Assembly: GCF_015832195.1 (NCBI RefSeq)
Contig: NC_052027.1
Span: forward strand, 2,728,001-2,792,000
Length of the DNA stretch: 64,000 nucleotides
Source of the DNA: Motacilla alba alba
Taxonomy: Eukaryota > Chordata > Aves > Passeriformes > Motacillidae
Direction of reading: 5' to 3'
This document shows, piece after piece, positions 1-11,600 of the stretch. The notes beneath the pieces were generated by a model. It was not told the DNA's origin and did not search any database. It saw only the letters and a list, made by a program, of their open reading frames with translations. The translations under genes and the position numbers were made by a program. Every line of letters starts with the position of its first letter. The stretch's first letter is position 1.

Positions 1-679
1 TCCAGCCCCGGCCCGTTCCTCTCCATGGGCTTCAGTGGCTGGGGAGAAGTTAAAAGAGATCTTGTCTGCCTTTGTTGTAATCACAAAACAGCAGCCCAGG
101 GCGGGGGGGGATGGTTTTGTGTCGCTCTCGGACATAGAATAAAATGACACGCATGCTGGACTCTCCAAGGTAAAAAGAAGGGAAGTTTTTTTTCTGACTC
201 CAATATTTATAGATTTTCAAAAGTGACAGTGGCTTGGAGGATGAAAGTGCCACCCCTCCAATGACACTGGACAAGACAACAGTCCATCAAATTTCTCCTC
301 CTCCAGAGAAGAACGTAAAAACAGTAATTATTTACATAGAGTGAGTGAGAAAGTTCATTACAAGAACGTAAGCATCAGAAAGCTAGGAAGAACTTCTTAG
401 AAGAATAGGGCGACACTTTTGGAATGTGCGTTACGACACTGGGACAGAAAAGGGGCAAAAACCCCAAGTTCTGAATTTTTGCTGTCATTTTAATTGAAGT
501 CTGATTGGATCAACAACAACATGACTTCAAGAGAAAGGAGGGTGAAAGGCTTGGATTAAAATCCAGATTAATTGCTAGGAGCTGTATTTCTGCCTCCTAC
601 ACACATCAGGTTTTGTTTTGCCACAGGTTTTCCTGTGTGAGGTAAAACCACATGCCTTCAGCACTACTGAATTGCACAG

Positions 680-709
680 TTTTATCTCTGCCTTTTAGCA
701 GAGATAAAA
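680..709. repeat. Perfect 12-bp inverted repeat with 6-nt loop
   Basis: TTTTATCTCTGC at 680-691 is the exact reverse complement of 698-709, with loop CTTTTA between them. It would form a hairpin on either strand. No T-run or gene end makes it a terminator. It lies just left of the duplicated segment starting near 725. Confidence 0.8.
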
Positions 710-724
710 TTTGCATTTTATTCT

Positions 725-1070
725 AGAATTTTATGTAGCACAGCAAGTTGGGTCATTAAAATTTAGATTTGTTCTAACTACACACCAAATGGTTGAAATT
801 ACGCCTGGACATTTAATGTGCAACTGCTGGGCCACTCTGCTTTTACCAATCAGCTGGAGAATTCATCCCAGCAGGGTTTCCAGCTAATTAACATGAATTT
901 ATAAAATATTAGGAGATGTATAGCAATAGCTTGTCATGAGACATCCTCAAATTGAGCTTATTTCTCTGAAAATGCACAACTTTAATTAAGAAAATAATCA
1001 CCTACCCTACCAAAAAAGCTAAACACTGGAACAGCTGTGGGTGTTTCCCACAATATAGGCTGCCTTTAAA
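725..1070 (+). repeat. Duplicated intronic segment, copy 1
   Basis: This segment aligns almost collinearly, at an offset of about 2619, with 3344-3688. Shared words include AATTTTATG, CAGCAAGTTG, ATTAAAATTTAGATTTGTTC, TGTGCAACTGCTGGGC and CTCTGAAAATGCAC, with scattered substitutions and small indels. Similarity fades outside these limits. Confidence 0.8.
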
Positions 1071-1781
1071 ATTATTTAAATATAGGCAAATATGAAATAT
1101 ATAATAGCTGGTTTGTGTCCAAGAGGCCTGACAGGAAATAGCATCCAATACCAGCAGAAAGTTATTCCCCTTTGATGTTCCTCATGCATGAGGAGACCAA
1201 AATTCGGGGGATCTGCAAAAATTCCCACTGGTCTGCTCTGCTGTGAAGACCTTTGGGATGTCTGAGGCAAAGGAACTGGGAGACTGGGCAGCCTTCTCAC
1301 AGGCACCACCTCTACAGCAAAGATCCCAGGGAATGGGATTTGCAAGAGAACCTGGAGAAGTAAAAAATTCCTCCTAAAAAACTGATTTTTTGGATAGAGT
1401 TAAATTGCAGCACTGCTTGACTTTTATTTTGATCTCCCTTAAAGCTGCAAATCCTTGCCTGAAAATCCCAGTCACTAAAGCTCAGCTGGTATCTTAATGC
1501 AAAATAGGCAGATTAACATCATTCTGCAGCCTTTGTGTGTCAGAAATAGCCTGTGCAGTGCCCAGCAGTTCCTCTGGAAAGCACACAGGAAATGCCATAA
1601 ATAAATGAATATCCTGTTTAACAACATTTTAATGATTCAACAAGATCTAACCAAGCCCTTCCATCCCATCCTTTCAGGCTCAGCTTTCACTTCCACTTTC
1701 GCCCTGTCTGAGCAGTGATTATGAAGTTCCTGGTGCTCAAATCCCAGTATTTCCCAGTAAACATACTGGGTAATAAAACTC

Positions 1782-1840
1782 TGCGTTTCATGGATTCGTT
1801 GAAGTTGGAAAAGACCTCCAAGATCAAATCCAAACTTTTC
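1782..1840 (-). mobile_element. Short CR1-like LINE 3' fragment
   Basis: The stretch with GGATTCGTTGAAGTTGGAAA and AGACCTCCAAGATCA resembles the reverse complement of a CR1 3' region (the pattern seen better at 63600-63640). It is only about 60 bp and diverged, so the call is weak. Confidence 0.4.
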
Positions 1841-2615
1841 TGAGAGGCAGAATTGTCTCTCCTGACCCTGGGCTAAAAATCCCATTCAAATCCAAGCCCA
1901 TGGATCTTGAGGGCCATCTCCTTTTGGATGGAAATTCTACCCCAAGCCATGACTTCCCACTGGGGAAACGTTTGTTCTTCTCTGGGAGCAGCAGATTGAG
2001 GAGTAACTCTAATGCAAATTGTGTGCAATTCCAGCCTCAACAAAAACCTGCTTCCCTCCACAGCTGGGGATATTTGTGCTAAATGAAGGAATACATAACT
2101 CAACTGCTGGCACAGAAGCTCAAGGCTTAAAACCCAGGAAATTTGAAGCCTGGAAACCATCCTCAAGACTTTTACATAATTCCTTTGATGCACATCACAG
2201 GCTTTGGAGGTTTACCCACATTCCTTTAGTTCTTGGTGTAAAAATTCAAGCTCACATTCTCTTGGGCAAGGGATCTGTGGCGTTTTGAAACTTTCAGGCT
2301 GGAAGGGCAGAAGCCAGAAACCCATCTCCTCCCTGGGCCTGGCAGGTAATTTTAATTGCAGAGCAGGGTAAGACCACAATTATTTGAAGCAGTTTCTCGC
2401 ATACAAGAAGCAGAGAAGAGCAAATTTTGGCAAATTCCCACTATGCTTTACAGGAATTCCATATTTTTTTTAATATCTTCTGAAGTCAGACATAAAAACC
2501 AGGGTTTTGAAATAAAAATGATACTGGGGTTGAAAATGCAGAATACATTTCAGTCAAATTCACCTTTCAGAAGAATAAAGGATCGTTCCTATAGGACTTG
2601 CTAATCTTGCCTTAC

Positions 2616-2686
2616 CTCCCATTTCATCACCATTTCATTGGGTTCAGAAGCTTCAACTCGGATGTTCTCTGGGTTTTTATCTGGAG
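2616..2686 (-). CDS. CHL1: CHL1 coding exon 17: start of FN2, last exon in the window
   Basis: 71 nt, acceptor tgtatggtttcag, donor GTAAGG, phase 1 to 0. Residues 726-749 read APDKNPENIRVEASEPNE then MVMKWE, the beginning of the second fibronectin domain. No following CHL1 exon is visible between 1 and 2615, so the gene runs off the left edge. Confidence 0.93.
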
Positions 2687-5600
2687 CTGAAACCATACAG
2701 GTGACAAGGTCAGTTTGCACATCCCATTTATTTGCATTTAGCATTCAAATGCTAAAAAGGATGGGAAATTCCCCTATTAGTGACAGACACTTAAACAAAA
2801 AACGTTCAGGAGATGAATGGCTTGGATCAGCAAAGCTGATGGGACCCAAGCACGTTGTTTATGCAGTTTGGATTCCTAAGTGTCCCTGTAGGTTGGAGCC
2901 ACCAGCTAACACGGAACTGTGACTTTTGGATTTGAAAGCACCAGATGTGGGGGGATTATGAGGAAGAGATTTTTCTCCCTGTGGGGATAGCAAACAGAAG
3001 GTGCATCATTAGAGGTGCACACACAGCTGGAAAGCTGAAGAAGGACCTGAAATTGGTGCAAATGGGGAAAAAAGGAGAGAAAATGCCAAGGAATGCAAAT
3101 GCTGAGCTGAACAGTTGGCCTCTAAAATGATTTTCAGGGAGAGAACATTTTCTGCCCCAGTGAATGCTCTGTAAATGGAGATTTTTGACAAGCTTAGTTC
3201 TCCTGAAGGGCTCCCTGAAAACCCAGCCCTTTTGCAGGAGCTGTTTGTCCATGAAGGTCTGCAAAGGGTGGAAAATCAGCAGAGTGAGGTGCTGGAGGTG
3301 CAGGAAAGCTCAGCAGGGTGGACTCCTCCCTTTGGCATCCTCAGGAATTTTATGCAGTGCAGCAAGTTGCATCATTAAAATTTAGATTTGTTCTAACTGC
3401 ACATCAAATGCTCAAAACAAAGCTGGACATTTGATGTGCAACTGCTGGGCTGCTCTTTTTTTACCAGTCACTGAAGAATTCACCCCAGCAGAGTTCCCAT
3501 CTCATTAATATCTAAAATATCTGAATACGGCTTGTCACTAGCTGATTTTACCTCTCTGAAAATGCACTGCTTTAGTTAATAAAATCAATTTAAATGGTCC
3601 CCTGCCCCACCAAAATTACTGAGGGTTATTCCAGTTCACCAAACCAGCTGGGGGTAATTCCCACCACAGGACCTACTTTTAATAATCCCTGAGGCTGCCA
3701 CCGAGCAGTGCAAGCGACCCTGATTCCTTCACACCCTCTGGAGCATGGGAGGGCAGAGATATTCCAAAAAAAGCGCTGAAAATACTAATATTTAGGAAAG
3801 CAGAGCCAGGTTTACCAGCGGGAGGGGTCGCATAGCGCAGGGATGGTTTGCTGGGCTGGCTCCTGCCCACGGCGTTGACGGACACCACGCGGAACTGGTA
3901 ATTCACATACGGGGCCAGGGGCAGCAGGGCTGTGGTGTCATTCCCTGGCACTCTGATGAGCTCCTGCCACATCTCTGGCTCCCAGTGGTTCTCTTCAAAC
4001 TCTATAATTGACTCTGTGCAGCAAAAAGGACAAAAAAAAGGAAAAAAAGATTAAAAAAAAACTTAGCGCGAACAGTGTGGGCGGAAATGAACTTGCAACA
4101 AATGAACTGTCATAGTTAAAGTGATTAAATCTGGCCATCAGCAGGGTTTGTGTCCTGTGACAACCAGGACGGGCCAGAATTCTGAAGAGCCCTAAAAAGT
4201 TCTGCTGGAAACCCCTTCCTACCATTAACAGGGCTGTTATGGCTAGCCCCAGCTTTCCAGGAGAGTCGAACGCTCCGGTTTTGGTTTTCCGAGAGCTGGA
4301 GGTCTTCTGGTGGGTCAGGAACATCTGAGAAAGAAAGGAGAAGTGTCAGGAGCCCAGCAAGGTATTTCTGTTTGTCCTGGCATTTTCCAGAGGGCTGGAA
4401 GAGCACAGTCAGTGAAGATGGTGGTGAAACACCTGCTGATCTCAAGATGGACAGGTTTTGGAAAGTGGGAATTTCTCGGAAAGATCCCGAATCTTCTGCT
4501 GCTGATTCTTCCCTTATAAACACAAAATCCTTCTGGAATTCATCTCCCTCTACCTGCATTATTGTGCTTGCAACAACAGATTTTTCTTTCCAAATCAACC
4601 CCCAAGATCTGCTGAATCATTAATGAGTACTGGCCCTGCTCTGGGCAGGACGTTGTGTCAGCATCACTTGGATGTACCCTGGGACAGATCAGAGTGGGAG
4701 AAGGTGCCTCAGCTCTGGCAGTTACTGAACTTGGCCTGTGAGGGTGTGAGGGAAAGGAGAACATTCATTATCCCAGCCATGGGGATCTGCATTAATGGGG
4801 AACTGGGAAATTCACTACCTGCCAACTCAACTAATGCTGTCCCAACTAAACTTTTGACTGACAACGTCATTTCTTACAGACAAAACAGTGACTTCCACCA
4901 CCATGACTGCCCTTGCCATTGTGAAAAAAAATCACTATGTTCTTACTGATTTTTTAAAAATTACAACACCGAGTTTTTATCTCAGGATACATCAAGAAGT
5001 TAAAAAGTTTATGTTTGGATTTTTTTTTCTTTTCTTTTTATTTCTTTCCCTATTTCTCTTGTACTTCGTAAAATATCAGGAAAGCACAGTTTAAGTTGCA
5101 GCATGTTGCTGCTCTATCCTTGGAGTACAGCTGGTTAAAATTCAATATATTAATCTAAAGATGCTGATGGTGTATCTGAAATATTCTCACCCCTCTACCT
5201 GTTCATCAAACGCACAACAAATACTCAGAATTATTCTAATTGAATATTTATTTTACTCTCAGTTGCCCCTAATCTGATGTCTCTATTTAGTTCTTCAGTC
5301 AGCCCACCAGTCCTTGATTGCAAAAACCTGAATTTTTCACTTGGAAAATAAGATGTTGTTAATTCACCAAGACCTTAATTCACCAAGACCTCTCTCATAT
5401 GCAATAAACAAGGGAAAAGAGCACAAACTGTTTTTCTTCTTCTGCAAAGCACCTTTTTAAAAAGGAATAAAATGCTCTATGAAATTTTCATAAGTGAAGT
5501 AACGAATAATCTACAAACATTTTGAATTATACAGCACCGAAGGACACAGCACCATAAATAATGTGCACAGCATCTTCCTAATTTACTATTTACTGAAAAA

Positions 5601-8600
5601 TATCACTCCTTTAAAGTGGAAAACCATCTTGAAGGGCAGATTGACTTATTTCTTGCTGCAATCACTGCCAGAAATAAATAAAAATATAAAATGAAGTAAA
5701 AATAAATGTAATTAAAATGATGCAAATCTGTCAGAGAATCATAAAATCACAGAATGGTTCAGGTTGGAAAGAACCTTGAAGATTATCTAATTCCAGCCCC
5801 CTGCCTGGGCAGGGACACCTTCACCTAGACCAGGCTGGCCAAAACTGTGACCACAAAGCAGAATTTTGGCTGCTGCCCTTGGGTGCCAACGGGTGCACAG
5901 CACTCCACAAGTTCATCCTCTTAATTCCAAGGAGTCCTTCACGGAGAGTGCAGATGGTGAGGATGCTCTCTCAAGGCCAAGCTTCTGACCCAGGGGGTCA
6001 AGGCTCCTCTCTTTGTCCCTGAATAATCACTCACACTGAGGTTCACAGATATAATTAATTCTTTTTAGGTGCTTAACTCGCACTGATCTTCTGAGGAGCT
6101 GCACATCCAAATATTGCCCTGATGGCTTTCAAAAAACAGTCAAATTCTTGTGAAGGACTGGCCAAGGACTTCAAAGCAGCAGCAGAACCATTCTTAGTAT
6201 GGTGTCACACCTTCCAGCCTGGGCAACTCCTGCAGCCACTGAGCTGAGGCAAAAATGCTGCCTCACCTTGCTACAGCAAAGATGAAAATAAATGGAGTTT
6301 GTGTCAGCATCGCCATTCCCAGAGATAAGGGACAGCACAGCTGAGCTTGAGGAGTGAGAGGCTCTGTGAAACTGGGTTATTTGGGCTCTGTGAAAAGAAG
6401 CAAAGAAGTGCTGCAGTGGCAATTCATGCTGCAACTCCTTGCAAATTGACCTTACCCAGAACGATCAGCTGTGCCTCGGCCTCGGCGGTGTCCAGGGCAG
6501 TGCTGGCCACACACCTGTAAACTCCCTGATCCTCCAGGAGAACACTGGATATGAACAGCGTATCCCTGTCCAGAATTATCCTGCAGGGCAAAGAAAAAAA
6601 TGGTAATAAGGATGAGAAAAGTATGTAAGATGAGTATGACACAGACGTTGTTCCCTGAAAAATTGTTCATAATAGGACTTGGCACGGGGCACTTTCATTA
6701 AATAGCAGCACACTGGGCCTGCTACATTAAAATGCAATTGTGGCTCTGCTCTACACTGTGCTGAGGAGCATTATTTGTATTTTGTGGCAATTTAGGCTCC
6801 GTGGCTGGAGGTTGGCCTGTCAATCCTGCTCTGAAAAGAAGCACATTGAGATGCGCTGGATCAGCGTCTGGGCCATAGGATTTTGGCACGTCATTAGTGA
6901 GACAAATATATGGGGTTTGTGATGGAATTTTTGAAAGATTGAGGGAAATTGAGCATTCCCAAGGCACTTGTGTCATGTCCAAAGCAGCAGGGAAGCTGCC
7001 AAGAATCCAAGGCCATGGGCTCTGTGGCAGAGTTTCCATGGCACTGCCTCACCATCCTATGAGGATGAATCCCAGCGGGATTTTCAGCCTCTCCAGTATT
7101 TAGGAAATCATCTCTCTCCTGTGGGAATTAATAAAGACATCTGATTTCCCCCTGTGGGATCCCTCCATGGAATAAAGACTGAGCCCCAGCCCCCTGAGGT
7201 CAATGAAAATCCAAAAATAGGGTAAAATTCAGCCTGGACCTGCAAATCCTAAACTCATATGTGGGGCAGAATCCCTGAACCCTGTTTACCATCACTTCAA
7301 CAATCAAAGACTTTGTTTTGGCCAAATAAGTGCAAACTCTAAGAAAATACTGGTTCCACTAAAGTGGAGAAACAACCTGCACTGGGGTCAGGCTTGTGTT
7401 TTTGGGTTGGGCCAACATTTATATTATACATTCAAAAATATAGATATGTATTATGTATATATTAATTTATAACTTTATATTCAGCTATGATGGTAACAGA
7501 GTTAATAAACCCAAACCCATTTGGCTTGAAAGTCACATTGCTGCATTTATATTTAGATGTGTGTAAAATGCAGATCTACTCACACATCTCATGAAGAATT
7601 CTTTGCAGACATAAATTTGCATTTCAAGCTATTAAGGCTCATGTTTAATGAAACCCCAGCTCCAGCACCACACCAGATCATCCAGCTGAGATCAAGAACA
7701 GCCTTGTTCCTTCCCCACTCACCTGCCACCTTCCGTGCCGTTGACTGGCAGCTCATCTCCATCTTTCCTCCAGGATAATTTAAAACTGTGTTTCAAGTGG
7801 GAATCATACTCAGCCTGGCATTTCAATAAAATGGAATGTGATTTCAGCACTCGGGGGTTCTTCGGAGTAACAACAAGTTTTGTAGCATCTGATTGATCAC
7901 AGAGAAACACTTTGATTAGGTGAGAGAAGGGCTATTACATCAAATTTTCACCAAGCACTTCATCTACACAAATCAACCTCAGGAGCAACAATCATGTCTC
8001 TTTTTTTTGTTACATATACAAACATTTCAAGTGAAGGATGGTGAGGTTTGAAATAGAGATTTGCCAGGATTTCATTTTTTTTTTATCTTGCGACATTTTT
8101 TTATCTTCAAATGTTTTTTATCTTGAAACATTTTTTAGTTCGCTCTGAACCAAAGAGCTCCAGAAAAAAAAATCCACAAAAAAAAACAACTTACAGGTGA
8201 AAATCCTTGTTAGCAGCTTGTCATGAAATGGATGATTAAAAAAAAAAAAAGGCTTGAATATGATTTTTATGTCTAATTGCCATTTGAAATAAGCTTTGGC
8301 AATGATCCAAGAAAAATTACAAGCATATTAAAGTCAAGTGAGAAAAAATTATTGCAATCAAGTTTGTTCTTTTAATTGACTATAATCTGAATGCAGAAAC
8401 AGATGAATAAGTAAGAAGAAAGCACTTAGCTGAATTTATTTCTGCAGTGAAATGTTGCTCTGTGAGAATTTCATTGTACATTTTCATGTTTATTATCACT
8501 GTAAAATTCCCAAAGCCAGGGGAGTGGGTGGAAATGGAACACAAAGAGTGAGCTTTTCCTCAAGTTTGTCACAGCAAACCTACATCAGAGAGCTTTGCTA

Positions 8601-11600
8601 ATTGAGTATTAAAGGTTTTTGTTGTTTGTTTGTTTTTTTAATTGGCAAGCCCTGAATCCTAAGCAAATTTGTAGAAAACCCACTAAATGCCACCTGTGTG
8701 CCCAACAGGAGCTGCCCACTGCCATCACACCCTCCAGGGAAAACCCCCTGCCAACCCACCACACAAATCCCTTAAAGCAGAGCTGCAGCCCAAGGGATTA
8801 AAAAGTAAACACATCTGAGGATTTTTATTTGCTCTGTTTAAAAATATTTATCAACAAACAGGCAAAAGCCCAGTGCAAAGTCCTTCAACCAGCAGCACCC
8901 TGCAAAATGTTTGGTGTCCACTGTAGGAGTTAATCCAGTTTGGGATGTGCCTTCTGATGGGAAGGAATTTCAGGGAAGGGAATCCCACAGCTGAGAGAGA
9001 AGCAGGAACACATCTGGATCAACAAGGACCCCACCAAGCCCAGGAGCACAGGGTCAGCCAAGAGCCTGCCCCGAGTGTAACAGGCAGTGACAAAAAGGAG
9101 GGAAAATCCTTTAAAGATAATGTGCAAATGCCAATTTTTGGTGACTTGTGCAGCTTCTGCAAACATCCAGAAGAAAATGAGCACCATGTGTGAGCACGGA
9201 GAAATCCCCCTGAAAAGTTAAAGGCTACACAGATATGAGACCTGTGACAATTTCAGGTTGTAATATCCAGAGAATTCCTGAATAAATCTGTACCCTGGAC
9301 CGAGTATTTGCTACTTCCTGAAAAAGTGTAGACATAAAATCTTAACAGGTGTGAAAGCTTTTTTTTCTTTTCTCACCTCTTATATCCAGATTAGCAGTGA
9401 TTGCTCTTTTCCCCACAGAATTTGCAGCCCAGCAGGCATAGGACCCTGAATCCTCCTTCTTTGTGTCCCTGATCTCCAGGGTGCCGTTCTTGTTTAACTC
9501 GTAGCGAAACGCTGAAAGGGGCTCTATGCTGTCATCCTTAGTCCTAAAGGTGATAAAAACAGGCCTGGGTTACTGCAGGAAGTGTCAGTTCATGGCTAGG
9601 GGTTATTGCAGGGCAATTTTGGAGCTCAACTTTGCCACAGAGCAATTAAAGTCAGGATTAGTGAGATAGATACTTCATGCACGTGCAGCAAATCATAAAG
9701 TTCTGCACATCAAACCCACAGGGACAGAGTCTAAAATGTTCTCTAAAATGCTCTGTCTTTAATCTACAGCTGCCACCTGCAATTTTATTGCACCTGTCAC
9801 CTGCTGTGACAATCCTGTGACTTCCCAGCTTATGGAAGCATGTCCAGGTAAATCTGTTCTGTAAGTCACTGCGTTTCCACCTCAATAACATGTCCAAACT
9901 TGAAGGGTTGCCAGCATTAAACTGATGAAGTTGCAGCAGGATTTGGCTATAAAAAGCACGGTTTTGCTTCATGTATATCCTGGTATTTGTCTCAAACAGG
10001 TAATAGGGACTTCCAGGAACTCTTTTTTCCCAAATTAGTTCTTCAGAATTCTTAAAAGCACATTTAAAACCAGAAAATTTACATTATATGCAGTTTTGTT
10101 GCAAATTTCTATTCTTAACTCCACAAAAATAATAACTAGCAGACTTTTCAAACTTGGAGAAGCCTGCAGGAACTTGTTTCACGTGAAAAAAACCCAGTTC
10201 CCAGTGTCTTACCATCTGACATCTGCTGCAGGTGAAGCAAAGATGTCACAGTGCAGGAAGGCACTGTAACCCACGACTGTGGCGTAGTTTTCCCCATCTG
10301 GGGTCAGTATCAGGGGGGCAATATCTGCAGGAGAGAATTCAAGGTGAGCAGCACCGCATTTCAGAACTAAGAATATAAATACTGGCCCTGCATCCTGCCC
10401 TTTTCCAGCAAGGGTGAGAGGCTGAGGTGTTTAATGGGGATTTCACAGCTGTTTGCAAGAGTTGCACTGAGCAGCTGAGCTCTCCGAAGCTTCACTGACA
10501 GAGATAACAGGGGTTTACTGCTGGGCACGGCAGAAATTGAAACATCCAGGAGAGAAAATACACCCAGTTCTGCTGCCTCTGGAGATGTGTTTTATTAAAT
10601 AAATCCCCCTCACTCCCTTTCTTCACAGAACAGAATGAGCATCACAACTGAACTGAAAGATTAAAAATGCACTTAATAATTCAAAACCAGCATTGTGGCC
10701 ACAATTCGGTTCCCAGTGGTTTCACTGTGTTTGAATTCCAGTTTTTGAGCCCAACCACAACCACGTTTTTAAAATATGGTTTTTTAAAAACCAAAACTCA
10801 GGAGTGCCTGTGCTAAGCACGTAACACTGCCCATGATAAAACCTGCTGCATGAATCTGGACAACATTTCTTAAAATCCAGGCCCAGTCCAAAGGAACCAT
10901 GAGATGCCCATGACCAGCCAAAGAAACCATGGAACCCAAAGGAACCATGAGGAACCCAAAGGACCCGTGAGGGGGTGACAAGCCCCAGGCTGCTGTGAGG
11001 ATTCAGTCTGGTTGTGGATGTGCTCTCTGGGAGGGGACAGTCCCCTGGCAGTCTCTGGGGCACTCACTGAGGACGTTGATGTTGGCGCTGGCCAGGATGG
11101 TGCCGTGCTTGTTGGTGGCCTCACACTGGAACACGGCGCTGTCCTGCAGCTGCAGGTTGGTCAGGCTGATCTCCCTGGTGGAGATTCTCCCTCGGAAGGT
11201 CCTGCCTGGAAAACAGCAGATCGTGTCAGCAGCTGGAGGAACACTGTGACTGGGGAGCTCCCAGGCTCTCCTCACTGCTTGGAAGCCAAAGGAAAGAACA
11301 TCTTGAGATTCCAACCAAAACCATGCCCAAAAGCTGATGAGCTCCAGGGCTCTGCCTTTGCCAGCAGTCCCATGGCCTGAGGGAAGTGCTCCAGAGCACC
11401 AAATTCCAGTAAATTCACCGCAGAGGCCTTTTGAAATTATAACACTACTGCTACACCAGTGCTCCCCAGCCACCTGGGCTCACTCAGAAGCACCAAGGAG
11501 CCCTTGAGCTGTCCCAGATCCCCAAAAGATGGGAGAGTTACAGGGCAGCACCTCAAAGGTACCACAGCTCCACATGTGCAACGTTCACCACCACTCTCTT

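Larger units (their letters stand above)
1..2615 (-). other. CHL1: CHL1 intron after coding exon 17 (incomplete)
   Basis: No further CHL1 exon was recognised. The stretch holds one copy of a duplicated 345-bp segment (725-1070), a 12-bp-stem hairpin (680-709) and a short CR1-like fragment near 1782-1840. The rest is AT-rich intron with nothing I can name. Confidence 0.6.
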
